A stretch of DNA of 64,000 bases, taken from assembly GCA_046331665.1 (NCBI GenBank), contig JAXLQK010000036.1, positions 1 through 64,000 of the forward strand. Reading direction: 5' to 3'. Positions 26,748 through 36,063 of the stretch are shown here, in pieces (position 1 is the stretch's first letter; each line of letters starts with the position of its first letter). Origin of the DNA: CAWBAT01 sp046331665 (lineage in GTDB: Bacteria; Acidobacteriota; Terriglobia; Versatilivoradales; Versatilivoraceae). The notes beneath the pieces are model-generated. The model worked only from the letters and a program-made list of their open reading frames with translations. It was not told where the DNA came from and did not search any database. A program made the position numbers and the translations under genes.

Positions 26748-27752
26748 ATGAGTTCTTTCAAAGTGTCACTTGTTCATATGGATGAAGTCACCTTTCCCGA
26801 CTGGGTTTCGCAGAAACTCAAAGAGGAAGGAGTTGACCTGATCGTGCAGGAATGTTCCACCCGCGATGAACTTCTTCAAGTCGCGAAGGACGCAGATGTT
26901 TTGTGGTTGTTGGGAGGCAGTCGCATTCTCACCCCGGAAATTCTCAACCAGCTACCACGTTGCGGGGCCATTCTCCGCAGCGGCAGTGGTACAGATAATG
27001 TGCCCGTGACGGAGGCCACGCGTCTGGGGATGGTGGTTGCCAATACACCAGCTGCACAACATGAACAGGTTACGGATCACACTCTCGCGCTGTTGTTTTC
27101 CGTCGTCCGACAAATTGCCATTAACGATCAGTTGTTGAGAACTGGAGCCTGGGTGCGGTCACGCTATTTCCCCTATGCGCCGATGACGGGAAAAACGTTG
27201 GGGCTGGTCGGGTTTGGCCAAGTGCCGCAGACCATATGTCGAAGGATACGTGGATACGAAATGAAGGTCCTGGCTTTTGATCCGTATGTCCCCTCTAAGG
27301 TCATGGAGCAAGCAGGGGTACGCAGCGTGAGCCTGGATGAATTGCTGTCTCAATCAGATTACGTATCCCTCCATTGTCCAGCCACGCGTGAGACCTTCCA
27401 CCTGATCAAAGAAAGAGAATTGCGCTTGTTGAAGCCAACGGCCATTCTGATCAATGCTTCTCGGGGGTCCGTGATTGATGAGCCTGCACTGATTCGTGCC
27501 CTGACGGAACGATGGTTCAGAGGCGCCGGGCTGGACGTTTTCGAGCAAGAGCCCATCAATCCCAATAATCCCTTGCTGAAGCTGGAAAATGTTGTGATTA
27601 CCCCGCATATTGCAGGATCGGGGGAAGGGACAGCAGAGGCCCGTTGGGATCTATCCATCGAAACGCTCATCGATCTTTCGAGGAAGCGATGGCCTCGTTC
27701 GTTCGTCAACAAACAGGTCAAGCCGCGGTGGGAATTGCGGCCCAGGGAATAA
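26748..27752 (+). CDS. D-isomer-specific 2-hydroxyacid dehydrogenase (CtBP-like)
   Basis: This 334-residue NAD-dependent dehydrogenase starts at ATG 26748 after GGGAAT. The N- and C-terminal substrate-binding halves flank a Rossmann domain (about residues 110-295). The nucleotide loop reads GFGQVP, with Pro at the usual third Gly, as in prokaryotic C-terminal-binding-protein-like members. Catalytic residues are visible as the Arg in NASRGSVIDE, the Glu in DVFEQEP and the His in ITPHIAGSGEG. The substrate is unknown; phosphoglycerate and glyoxylate are possible for the superfamily. It may be cotranscribed with the M67 gene. Confidence 0.88.
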   Translation: MSSFKVSLVHMDEVTFPDWVSQKLKEEGVDLIVQECSTRDELLQVAKDADVLWLLGGSRILTPEILNQLPRCGAILRSGSGTDNVPVTEATRLGMVVANTPAAQHEQVTDHTLALLFSVVRQIAINDQLLRTGAWVRSRYFPYAPMTGKTLGLVGFGQVPQTICRRIRGYEMKVLAFDPYVPSKVMEQAGVRSVSLDELLSQSDYVSLHCPATRETFHLIKERELRLLKPTAILINASRGSVIDEPALIRALTERWFRGAGLDVFEQEPINPNNPLLKLENVVITPHIAGSGEGTAEARWDLSIETLIDLSRKRWPRSFVNKQVKPRWELRPRE

Positions 27753-27958
27753 TTAGGCTTCTCGAGCACAGGTCATCCCCATGGCATTAAAAGTCACAAG
27801 GCCAGGGGGCCAACGTACGCAGGAAATTCGGATTGGAGTGAGGGTTCGCTTGTGAAGTGTCAAGCCGGGCGACAAGTTTTTTGTCCGCTGATCCTTTTCA
27901 GGTGAACCGATCCGGGTTATGGTGAAATAGCTTATCCCGTGGTCTTCCGGGGGGTCTT

Positions 27959-28570
27959 TTGGACAAACCAAAATTTGACGAGCCACGAATTACCATTAAT
28001 CGAGTCTATACTCGAGGCGGAGATCAAGGAGAGACAGGTCTCGTGGGGGGGCAACGTGTTTTGAAGAGTGATATTCGGATCGAGGCCTACGGAACGGTTG
28101 ATGAACTCAACGCCTTGGTTGGGCTCGCTTGCCAGACGTCGAGCGAACTGCTAAAACTCCATCCACAATTAAACGTGCTCATTTCGATCTTGCGCCGCAT
28201 CCAGCATGAGCTCTTTAATCTTGGGTCGACTCTGGCGACGCGGTATGAGGATCTCCGCCCAAAACAACCCTGTGTTTCTCCTTCCGATATCAGCCGGCTG
28301 GAAGTGGAGATCGATGAGATGAACCGCGATCTTCCAACCCTTCATTCCTTTGTCCTTCCCGGCGGCTCTCGTCTTAACGTCGAACTCCATCTGTGCCGCA
28401 CCGTCGGACGACGAGCCGAGCGAATTTGTGTAGCGCTGGCGCAACACGAAAGGATTCCCCCCGAGACGATCCAGTACCTTAATCGATTGAGCGATGCCTT
28501 TTTCGTGTGGAGCCGCTGGGCCAGCAAGGTGATGGGTATTCCTGAAACGCTTTGGTCACCCAACCAGTGA
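27959..28570 (+). CDS. Cob(I)alamin adenosyltransferase, PduO type
   Basis: This enzyme moves the adenosyl group of ATP to cob(I)alamin, making coenzyme B12. The 203-residue protein starts at TTG 27959 behind GGGGGG. It opens RVYTRGGDQGETGLVGGQRV, the ATP-binding loop of PduO-type trimeric transferases. This is followed by IEAYGTVDELNALVGLA, FVLPGGSRLNVELHLCRTVGRRAERI (helix with the conserved Arg and Glu) and LNRLSDAFFVWSRW. The fold is a helical bundle with the active site between subunits. The upstream 206 bp contain no recognisable cobalamin riboswitch. It converges with the TonB receptor 53 bp downstream. Confidence 0.93.
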   Translation: MDKPKFDEPRITINRVYTRGGDQGETGLVGGQRVLKSDIRIEAYGTVDELNALVGLACQTSSELLKLHPQLNVLISILRRIQHELFNLGSTLATRYEDLRPKQPCVSPSDISRLEVEIDEMNRDLPTLHSFVLPGGSRLNVELHLCRTVGRRAERICVALAQHERIPPETIQYLNRLSDAFFVWSRWASKVMGIPETLWSPNQ

Positions 28571-28623
28571 AGAAGGTCCCCGGAGTTCTGCAGGAGATGG
28601 TAAGCAGCCAGTAGCTCGATCGC

Positions 28624-30945
28624 TTACTTTTTCCCCACGTAAAAAGTCAATCCCACCATGACTCCGATAGGATAGCCGGGCGTGGCGTGGATTCGTGCAA
28701 TGATGGGATCCCCTGGACGCACGCGGGATTCAAAGTAATTCTGGGTTTCGTAATATTCCTTGTTGGTGAGATTATCAATGGAGAATAGGAAATCCACCCA
28801 GGGCCGAATTTTCTTCATCATGCTGAAATCCACGACCGTCAATCCTGAGGCCCGAATAGACGGATCTTCCCCATCCAGGCGGTAGTTCCCAATGTAACGC
28901 AATCGGAGAGATCCGCTTGTTCCCTTCCATCCTGACATTGTCAAGCCAGCGTTGGCCACGGAGTGAGGAGCACTATCCGTATAGATCCTCGGATTTGTTC
29001 CCAGGTAGAAGGAATTCGTGACCTGGGTCAGGCCGCCATTGAGGGCCAAATAGCGCAGGATCTGTACCGAGCTTTTGACCTCGTAGCCATAGGTTCGACT
29101 GGGACCCTTAAATTCAAAGGATCCATCATCGGGGATATAGACTTGTTGATTCGACTGGTTGATGAGGAACATGTCCGTACTGAGTGAAAATCGTTTCCAA
29201 TTGTGCGCCGTCCCAATCTGGTAAAAGTCTGTGGTGGCTACTTTCGGAGCCTCCGGGTGCTCGACGACGCCCCGGGCATCCTGACTTGAAATCCCGCGCC
29301 CGTAGTTCAGATAGAGCGTGAAAGGAAAGTGATGGGAGGGAGTATAGGCGATGTTGACTTTCGGCTGAAGGGGCGATGCCGACTGGGTCCCGCTGACCGA
29401 GGGATTAATCAGATCCTGGTCATTGAATCGGAAGTAATCATAGCGTAAGGCGCCATTCAAGTGAAGGCGGCCGTCCATCAACTCAATGGATTGAGAAACG
29501 TAACCGGCCACATTTGTAACATGGAGGGTGGACCGAGTCGTCACGCCGATGGGGTTGCGGCCCACCCTGGGGTAGAGACCCACATTGATTTGGTTGTCGT
29601 GAAAATTCGCGCCCGCCGAGAACAGTGCCTGTTGGCCAAAAAGTTTGAAGGGATGAAGCCACTGTGAATTGACGCCTTCCTGGAGACGGGAGTCGTGCTG
29701 TTGAATTCCATCCCCATTCACTTCGTCATTCAGATAGAACGTGAAATTGGAGTAGAGGTCAAACAGCGACCGACCCACGAAACCATCTAATTTAAAGATA
29801 TCTCCGCTTTTCGATTCTTTCCGATAATAGGTGGCCACCGTCATATTGCGGACGTTACCGCCATCATCCGGGTCGATATAGCCGAAACGATCGATCTGGC
29901 CTGAATCCACAAGATCGAGGGGGATTTGACCGGACGAATAAAAATCATTTCGCCCCAGATTCAACCGGAATCCCAGTGCCTGATGCTCATCCATTTTCCA
30001 GGTGTAATTCCCTGTCAAATTGTCGCGGCGGTACCGGCCTGGGTTGAGAAAGGGTCCGTCAGTATAGGAGGGTTCGTAAGAGATGAAGGCGTTACCGTGC
30101 TCGAGTTTTGGGCTGTAGGCCATGAAACTTCGGAAACTGTTGAAAGAGCCGCCTTCGATGCGAGCCGTGAAGGGATCGGGCAGGGTTTCTTTCAGCCGAA
30201 CATTCACGACTCCCAAGCCTGAGAAGTCCCCATAATCAGGGCTAAAGGGACCATTGAGGATGGTGACCTCGTCGATCAACTCGTGAGTGAGTGATTTCAA
30301 TGATCCAAGGTAGCCCTGGCCGTGGCCCTGAGAACCCTGATTTTGCTGGACATCATCAACCATGATTTTCAAGCCGCCATTAACACCGCCATGGTCGAGG
30401 TTGTAGCCGAATCGCCGAATCTCCACGCTCTTACCGCCTCCCTCGTGCTGCCCCACATTGATTCCGGCATCGAGCGTATAGAGTAATTGGTCATCACGGT
30501 TGAAAAGAGTGTCCTTGTAAACCGCATCGTTCCGGCGGTCGATTTCGGGGTTAAGGACATGGGCGGTAATGACGAGATTTTCGTGGACAGGGGGGATCTT
30601 GAATTGGATGACAATATTCAGATTCTCTGTGGATTCATTGGCCTCAATCCTTCTTTCCTGAGGCGCAATGTTCTTCCCCGTTATTTTCAAAGTGAGAGGC
30701 CCGCCGGGTGCTTCAATTTTAAAATTGCCATCGGCATCAGATTCCGTCGTCGTTTCGCCGGAGGGAGAGGAAGCGGTGATGGATACACCTTCGACCGACT
30801 CATTCTTCTGGGTTATCACGACGCCTGAGAGCATCCGGTTTGCTTTGTTCTCGGCGTTGGTCAGCGGCGCGGAGAAAAGAATCGAGAGGTAAATGATCAA
30901 TGCCAGACCAGCTGCAGATCTAATCCGAACGACTCCTCGATGCAT
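28624..30945 (-). CDS. TonB-dependent outer-membrane receptor, probably nickel-regulated
   Basis: ATG 30945 is chosen because AGAGGGTCTG precedes it and a signal peptide follows (GLALIIYLSILFSAPLTNA); the frame is open further upstream to 31068 without such features. The 773-residue protein has a carboxypeptidase-regulatory-like domain (about residues 45-120, SGVVITQKNESVEGVSI), a plug domain and a 22-strand-type beta barrel ending GVMVGLTFYVGKK. The ending lacks the terminal Phe but keeps aromatic alternation. It diverges from nikR across 251 bp containing a palindrome at 30986-31014. By analogy with nickel-responsive receptors such as those of Helicobacter, import of a nickel chelate is the best inference. 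A B12 role is an alternative, given the neighbouring adenosyltransferase. Confidence 0.88.
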   Translation of the reverse strand: MHRGVVRIRSAAGLALIIYLSILFSAPLTNAENKANRMLSGVVITQKNESVEGVSITASSPSGETTTESDADGNFKIEAPGGPLTLKITGKNIAPQERRIEANESTENLNIVIQFKIPPVHENLVITAHVLNPEIDRRNDAVYKDTLFNRDDQLLYTLDAGINVGQHEGGGKSVEIRRFGYNLDHGGVNGGLKIMVDDVQQNQGSQGHGQGYLGSLKSLTHELIDEVTILNGPFSPDYGDFSGLGVVNVRLKETLPDPFTARIEGGSFNSFRSFMAYSPKLEHGNAFISYEPSYTDGPFLNPGRYRRDNLTGNYTWKMDEHQALGFRLNLGRNDFYSSGQIPLDLVDSGQIDRFGYIDPDDGGNVRNMTVATYYRKESKSGDIFKLDGFVGRSLFDLYSNFTFYLNDEVNGDGIQQHDSRLQEGVNSQWLHPFKLFGQQALFSAGANFHDNQINVGLYPRVGRNPIGVTTRSTLHVTNVAGYVSQSIELMDGRLHLNGALRYDYFRFNDQDLINPSVSGTQSASPLQPKVNIAYTPSHHFPFTLYLNYGRGISSQDARGVVEHPEAPKVATTDFYQIGTAHNWKRFSLSTDMFLINQSNQQVYIPDDGSFEFKGPSRTYGYEVKSSVQILRYLALNGGLTQVTNSFYLGTNPRIYTDSAPHSVANAGLTMSGWKGTSGSLRLRYIGNYRLDGEDPSIRASGLTVVDFSMMKKIRPWVDFLFSIDNLTNKEYYETQNYFESRVRPGDPIIARIHATPGYPIGVMVGLTFYVGKK

Positions 30946-30985
30946 CAGACCCTCTGGGTTGAGTATTTCCTGACTGGAGCCGCAC

Positions 30986-31014
30986 AGTAGCACAAAATAT
31001 TTTCTCGTGCTACT
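30986..31014. promoter_or_regulatory. Predicted NikR operator
   Basis: AGTAGCAC at 30986-30993 and GTGCTACT at 31007-31014 are perfect 8-bp inverted arms separated by 13 A/T-rich bases. NikR operators in other bacteria are similarly long dyads with widely spaced half-sites (for example GTATGA-N16-TCATAC in E. coli). The site is 41 bp upstream of the receptor ATG and about 110 bp before the nikR -35 box, so it should mainly control the receptor. Confidence 0.7.
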
Positions 31015-31122
31015 AAAAATTTCTGGCAAGAAGAATTTTGGGGACGAAACTCTGCCCGAATCGCTCAAATCCGGTGAAGCCGATTCATTGGTAAATGTGC
31101 CAGGGTGGCGCGGTCTCTTTCC

Positions 31123-31151
31123 TTGACCAGGTCCTTGGAAACAGCTAACGT
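31123..31151 (+). promoter_or_regulatory. Candidate nikR promoter
   Basis: TTGACC at 31123-31128, 17 bases, then TAACGT at 31146-31151, placed 45 bp before the nikR start codon. Confidence 0.5.
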
Positions 31152-31196
31152 TTTTCTAGTGCTTCCCGTCTGCACGTGCCCTGGAGGATTTTGATC

Positions 31197-31622
31197 ATGA
31201 AGATGAGCCGATCGACTGCACTCAAACGGTTTGGGGTTTCGATGGAGGAGGATTTGTTGGAGCGATTCGATGAGCTTTGTACTGCGAAAGGGTATACCAA
31301 TCGTTCCGAAGCCATCCGTGACATGGTTCGCGATCATTTGATCGAGGATGAAATTGAAGAAGGCAATGTCGATTCGGTGGGAACTTTGACCGTCGTTTAC
31401 GACCATCATCAACGTGAATTACAGGAAAAGCTGACTGGTTACCAGCATCATCACCTGGATGCCATTGTTTCGACCCTGCATGTTCATTTGGATGCCCATC
31501 TTTGTCTGGAAGTGATCATCCTGCGGGGCAAAAGTAAAGGGATTAAGAAGATAGCCGAAGGACTCATTGCTGCCAAAGGCGTCAAACACGGGAAGCTGGT
31601 GTTAACGACGGGTCACCATTAA
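31197..31622 (+). CDS. nikR: Nickel-responsive regulator NikR
   Basis: NikR is a tetrameric repressor that binds DNA when loaded with Ni2+. ATG 31197 follows GGAGGATTTTGATC and gives 141 residues. The N-terminal ribbon-helix-helix domain (about residues 3-48, TALKRFGVSMEEDLLERFDE) binds DNA; the C-terminal ACT-like domain (about 58-141) binds nickel. The four square-planar ligands are all conserved with exact spacing: His84, His95, His97 and Cys103, corresponding to E. coli His76, His87, His89 and Cys95. The divergent TonB receptor behind a long palindrome is the evident target. No nikABCDE transporter is in the window. Confidence 0.96.
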   Translation: MKMSRSTALKRFGVSMEEDLLERFDELCTAKGYTNRSEAIRDMVRDHLIEDEIEEGNVDSVGTLTVVYDHHQRELQEKLTGYQHHHLDAIVSTLHVHLDAHLCLEVIILRGKSKGIKKIAEGLIAAKGVKHGKLVLTTGHH

Positions 31623-31694
31623 GAGGGTGGGCTCGGTTCCCATAACCTCGAAGGCGCTTGCGTTAGGTGGGGAGATCCACTAAGATGAGGAGCA

Positions 31695-32144
31695 ATGCGC
31701 GGGATAAAGAAAGTTTTTACGGTCATTTTTTTGCTGGCCTTTGGCAGTAACGTGACGGAGCTGTCTGCGTTTCAGGCCCTGCGGCGTTCGGCCACGGCGG
31801 AAGGAAAATCCGCTTCGTGTCCGAAGCACTCGCCCCAGTGTTGCTGTAGGGAGACAGGCCGTGCGGTGATGCCCGTGCCGGCCAAACCGAGTTGCCATGC
31901 CGGGCGGAAAACCGATGCGCCAGCTTCAACAACAGCGAATCCGTCCTGCTTTCTGAAGTCTCGATGCAATGATTCAGGTGAAGCAATGACGTTTTCCGGT
32001 TCAGCGCTGAAGGATTTCTTGCCTGAATCCAATCCCACGGAATTACAGTTTGCTTTGAGTAAAATGGTCCCCTCCAGGATACGGCAAGACTTGTCGAAAC
32101 CAGGTTTGCCCGCCCCCTTTCACCCTCCTCGAATGGCTTGTTGA
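31695..32144 (+). CDS. Small exported Cys-rich protein, unknown function
   Basis: The function is not recognised. The 149-residue product has an N-terminal signal peptide (about residues 1-25: basic GIKK, then VFTVIFLLAFGS) and a Cys-rich mature start with CPKHSPQCCCR near residues 41-51. Further Cys residues lie in SCHAG and SCFLKSRC, and one ends the protein. The start ATG at 31695 has GAGGAG immediately upstream. It lies 72 bp after nikR, in the same direction, and shares the layout 'signal peptide then CxxxxxCCC' with the protein at 32940-33425. Metal binding in the periplasm or at the outer membrane is a reasonable inference. The C-terminal half has low complexity, so its coding status is less sure. 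Confidence 0.6.
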   Translation: MRGIKKVFTVIFLLAFGSNVTELSAFQALRRSATAEGKSASCPKHSPQCCCRETGRAVMPVPAKPSCHAGRKTDAPASTTANPSCFLKSRCNDSGEAMTFSGSALKDFLPESNPTELQFALSKMVPSRIRQDLSKPGLPAPFHPPRMAC

Positions 32145-32512
32145 TCGAGCCGGAATCATCCACAGCAGTCGAAAACATTTCAATGGCCTGATCTCGTTTT
32201 GTCGTGGGAGAGAGGCACAGAGGATCATCCCTCCTCCAAACGCGACATTTAGAAGAGGCATCCTGATTTTATTGGATTCTTGATCTCTGTGCCTTTGTGC
32301 CTCGACAAGGCGAGTTTCCCTGATTGTAGATTCACAAATTGATGGGAGAGTGGTGGATTTTCTCACGGGACTGTCCATCGCTGGAATTCCTGTGCAGGTG
32401 TGACGTCTGGCCGGCACGAGGTGAAGCCAGAGCTGAAGTGTGAATCAGCCGTAGTCTCCAAACCAGGGGTTTGACGAAGTGATTCCATTGAGTAAAAAAA
32501 AGGAGAAAAACC
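32145..32512. other. Intergenic region with an inverted repeat
   Basis: This 368-bp gap lies between the first Cys-rich gene and the cytochrome c' gene. No open frame here has coding character. Its main feature is the dyad at 32211-32294, listed separately. A strong ribosome site for the next gene (AAAAAAAAGGAGAAAAACC) ends the region. Confidence 0.5.
32211..32294. repeat. Inverted repeat with GGCACAGAG arms
   Basis: The left arm AGAGGCACAGAGGATCA (32211-32227) is complementary, apart from one offset base, to the right arm TGATCTCTGTGCCT (32281-32294), leaving a loop of about 53 bases. The right arm continues into a second partial copy (TTGTGCCTC). Intergenic phrases of this kind recur in several environmental bacterial genomes, so a dispersed repeat is possible; that is from memory and unverified here. 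Confidence 0.5.
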
Positions 32513-32923
32513 ATGCGAAAGATCATGAGTCTGGCGGTAGGTGTCTTACTGGGCGGAGCGACTCTGTGCTGTTTGGCAGAGGCGGAGAAATCCCTGGGGC
32601 CGACGATGAAGGAAATTCTCGGCAGCGTAACTGCGTTAAAAAAGGATTTGGACGCGAAGAATGGCGCAGAGGCAGAGAAGGAAAGCAAGAAGCTGGAGGG
32701 CCTATTCAAAGACGTCGAGAAGTTCTGGGCCGCCCGAAAGACTGAAGATGCGGTGAAGTTTTCCAAGGACTCGCAAAAAGAGGCGGCCGAGGTGGGCAAA
32801 GCGGCAAAGGCCGGAAACTTTGAGAAAGCGCTGACTGCGCATGGTGAGATTGGCAAGAATTGTCAGGGATGTCATACCGCCCATCGCGAAAAGCTTCCTG
32901 ACGGTGGGTTCAAGATTAAATAG
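32513..32923 (+). CDS. Cytochrome c'-like (four-helix) c-type cytochrome
   Basis: This 136-residue exported protein has a signal peptide (MRKIMSLAVGVLLGGATLCCLA). The mature part is almost entirely helical and Lys/Glu/Ala-rich, consistent with a four-helix bundle. A single heme-binding motif CQGCH lies near the C-terminus (about residues 119-123), just before the end KLPDGGFKIK. A C-terminal CxxCH on a helical bundle is the mark of cytochrome c'/c556-type proteins, which handle electrons or small gases such as NO in the periplasm. It sits between two Cys-rich genes and upstream of a TonB receptor; a redox step in metal handling is only inference. The start has a strong ribosome site. Confidence 0.8.
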   Translation: MRKIMSLAVGVLLGGATLCCLAEAEKSLGPTMKEILGSVTALKKDLDAKNGAEAEKESKKLEGLFKDVEKFWAARKTEDAVKFSKDSQKEAAEVGKAAKAGNFEKALTAHGEIGKNCQGCHTAHREKLPDGGFKIK

Positions 32924-32939
32924 CCTAAATGAATAGGTC

Positions 32940-33425
32940 ATGATTCCAGGCAACATGCGACGACGAAAATACGGGCGAACAAAGAGATTCTCCTTGCTGG
33001 CGATATTGCTTAGCATGGCGGTTTCTTGGTTGGCGCCCGTATTCAAAACGATGGAGGCTGAGACTCCTTCGTGTCGCATGAAGTGTTGCCGGAAAAGTCA
33101 AACGTGTTGTTGTCAAAGGGCGGCGCGTCTCTTTCCTCACGAGGACAAGAACGAACCTCTGGTCCAGCGTCAACCGGTCATCAGCGAATCTTGTCAGTCC
33201 CATTGTGCGGTGCGATCTTCGTCTTCGTGGTTGACTAGGCGTTCCATTGAACGTTCTATATTTACTTTAAGCAAGCCTCCGGAAATACAGCGGGCCGAGC
33301 CCATGCAGGATGAAGACACTGCCTGGGAATCGGTTCGCTTTCTTCCTTCCCCCCGAGGGCCTCCAACCTCCTATTCACTCGAAATTCCAAGCCAATTTGA
33401 AATGTCATCTTGTACCGTCGCTTGA
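32940..33425 (+). CDS. Second exported Cys-rich protein, unknown function
   Basis: The family is not recognised. The product is up to 161 residues from ATG 32940, or 156 from ATG 32955 (MRRRKYGRT); neither has a strong ribosome site. A basic region and hydrophobic core (FSLLAILLSMAVSWLAPVF) form a signal peptide or anchor. Directly after it come two Cys clusters, CRMKCCRKSQTCCCQR (about residues 45-60), and later CQSHC. The layout parallels the protein at 31695-32144, which suggests a pair of related periplasmic metal-binding proteins. It lies 16 bp after the cytochrome gene and 223 bp before the TonB receptor. Confidence 0.6.
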   Translation: MIPGNMRRRKYGRTKRFSLLAILLSMAVSWLAPVFKTMEAETPSCRMKCCRKSQTCCCQRAARLFPHEDKNEPLVQRQPVISESCQSHCAVRSSSSWLTRRSIERSIFTLSKPPEIQRAEPMQDEDTAWESVRFLPSPRGPPTSYSLEIPSQFEMSSCTVA

Positions 33426-33648
33426 TCCCTTTCGAGCTCTCTCGCTCGATTGTCGGATTTAACTGCGAAAGCGTCCAGACGGCCGGTTGCTGCTCATCCA
33501 GCGTTCCGTGTCGGGGCAAACCGGTTCGCTTCGTCGACCGGGCCTTCCCGGGTGGCCTCATATGGCGCTCCGGTTTTTGGGCTAGTCACTGTGAAAGAGC
33601 ACGGGACAAGGAGCTACAGTTGAATTTCTATGAGGAGGCAGATTGAAG

Positions 33649-35963
33649 ATGCGTCTATCCAGTTGGCTGTTAAGGTATTTTTTCTCTCTGATTATTTTAT
33701 TAAGCAGTTGGTCCAATTCAATCGAGCTTGTCGCTCAAACGACGGCTCCCAAAGGTGCGTTGTCTGGGGTAGTGAGCGATCCCACGGGAGCGGGTATTCC
33801 TCAGGCGAAAATCATGCTCAGTTACAAGTCGACGCATCATTCACTCGAGGTGGAAACGGACAGCCAAGGTCAATACCTCGTCGAGAATCTCGCGCCTGGA
33901 GACGTCGTCATTGTGGTTTCCGCGACCAATTTTACTTCTGTCACCAAGTCGCTTCGAATCGGGATGAATGAGCCAGCCACGATGGATTTCCAGCTTCCGC
34001 TGTCCTCCACGGCATCCTCGGTCACCGTGACTGAAAGCGCCAAGGCGGAAATGGAGATGGTTCCGGGAAGCACGGCAGTGATCTCGCCGGTCGAAATTGC
34101 CCAATCGCGCGCCTATATTTTGAAGGATGTCCTGGACTTTACGCCTGGAGTCTTTGCGAATTCGCGTTATGGGTCTGACGAAAGCCAGTTCTCAATCCGG
34201 GGCTCCGGGTTGCGATCCAACTACCACGAACGAGGCGTCAATCTGTTTATCAATGGGATGCCGTATCAGGATGCCGATGGATTTTCGGATTTTGAAACCC
34301 TGGAGCTGATGGCGACTCAACGGGTGGAAGTCTGGAAGGGGGCCAATGCCTTGCGATATGGCGCCAACACCATGGGGGGGGCTGTGAATTTTGTCACTGA
34401 TACAGGACAGACGGCTTCGCCCTTCCAAGTCCAGCTTCTGGGGGGCTCCTACGGGCTCTTTAAAGGGCAGGTATCTACGGGAGGTGTCAAAGGTCGGTTT
34501 GATTACTTTGTGAGTGTTTCGGACACTGAGCTGGAGGGTTATCGGGAGCATAGCCAGCAAGGGCGACAACGGCTTTACGGAGTTTTTGGAATACAGTTGA
34601 ATGAACACACAAAACTTCGGTTCGATACCATCTATGCCAATATTGCCGAGAAGTATCCCGGTTCTCTGACGCTCCAGGAATTTCTCACCAACCCCCAACA
34701 GGCAGATCCAACCTATGTCCTTTACGATTGGGGGCGTTTCATCGATTTCACTCGCTTCGGGATAGGACTGAACCATGAATTCAACAGTCATCACTCGATT
34801 GAAATCATCGCGTATGGACAGTACCGGAACCTGTACCACCCGATATTCCAGGTCCTTGACCAGGATCAGCGTGATTTTGGCGGAGAGTTTCACTATAACT
34901 TCGTGGGAAACCTCTGGGGAAAACCTAATCGGTTTGTCTTTGGTTTTGCCCCGCGGGCCGGGAGTGTCGGTGCACGTCGTTATGAGAATGTCTTTGGTGA
35001 GGCGGGAGTGCTGGCCAATCAATATGGGGCCCGCGCCCGGAACTATGGAATTTATTTTGAGGATCAGATTGATTTGCAGTCACGTTTTACCTTTGTGGCG
35101 GGGGGAAGATACGACTATTCAACTCGTCAGTACCTGGATGAATTCAAGGCTTTTGGGGCTGACCACTCCGATTTGCGACAGTACAGTGCATTTTCCCCCA
35201 AAATCGGATTCATCTACCGCCCCCTTGAATCGATCCAAGTGTTTGGAAATATCAGCCGGTCATATGAAATTCCCATACTCGTGGAACTCACGAGCTACAA
35301 TCCCAACGCTCCAGGCTTTCTTCCATTAGAACCTCAGGATGCCTGGCAGTTTGAGCTGGGAACCCGGGGGCAGATCGGGACACGAACCAATTGGGAATTC
35401 GCCTTTTTTGACACGGAGATAGATAACGAGATCATCAATACCAATCTGGTACCTTTCCCAGGAGCTTTTTTTACGATTCCCAGCTTTCGAAGTGCTCCGA
35501 ACACCCGGCATACTGGAATTGAAGTGGCCGACACCTTACTGTTGAAACAGGGCCTTTTCAACGTGAGCGACCGTCTGACGTGGCGCACCGCCTATACCTG
35601 GTCCCAGTTTCGCTATGTCGATGACACGGATTATGGGGACAATTATCTTCCCGGTGCACCGCGCCATCTGATTCGGAGCGAATTGCGTTACGATCAGGGG
35701 AAAGGTTTCTGGGTGGCTCCGAATATCGATTGGTCTCCCGCCAGCTATTTTGTCAATAGCGCCAATACTGCTGAAAATTTCGAGTATTTGGCCTTCAACA
35801 TCAAGGCCGGCTATGATTGGCGAAGGCTGGGCTTATTTGTGGAAGCTGCCAACCTGACCAACCGCAACTACTCGGGCACCGTCCAGGTGGATAATGATGC
35901 CGGGCGGTTTTATGAGCCCTCCAACGGGAGATCAACGGCGGAGGAGTGAATTGGCGCTTTTAA
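33649..35963 (+). CDS. TonB-dependent receptor, FecA-like (frameshift at the last codons)
   Basis: ATG 33649 follows GAGGAGG at good spacing; a TTG two codons earlier is also open. A signal peptide precedes a carboxypeptidase-regulatory-like domain (about residues 38-120, GALSGVVSDPTGAGIPQAK). The plug domain contains FSIRGSGLRSNYHERGV and VEVWKGANALRYGANTMGGA, the FecA-like consensus, and the beta barrel follows. As sequenced the frame stops at 35949 with NGRSTAEE. Restoring one missing T gives NGRSYGGGVNWRF and a stop at 35961-35963, the classical outer-membrane ending with terminal Phe that the BAM machinery recognises; the corrected length is 771 residues. The substrate is unknown. The Cys-rich and BNR neighbours suggest a metal complex. 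Confidence 0.88.
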
Positions 35964-36063
35964 CAGGAACCAGAGCGTGGTGACCTTCGCGGCCCAACTC
36001 ATTCCCATAGAGTGTTGAACGGGGAGTAGCGATCGCCACCCTATCTGTAAATCGGAGGAGACG

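Noticed and set aside
27753..27958. Possible cobalamin riboswitch before the adenosyltransferase
   Set aside because: No B12-box-like core or the expected paired elements could be found in the 206 bp, and the gap is short for this riboswitch class.
31150..31180. Second NikR half-site pair (AGTGC and GCAC) near nikR
   Set aside because: The arms have the opposite orientation to the 30986-31014 dyad and wrong spacing, so there is no support for an operator.
33410..33646. 78-codon plus-strand frame with Cys residues after the second Cys-rich gene
   Set aside because: It overlaps the end of the preceding gene, has no ribosome site or signal peptide, and ends inside the receptor's ribosome site region.
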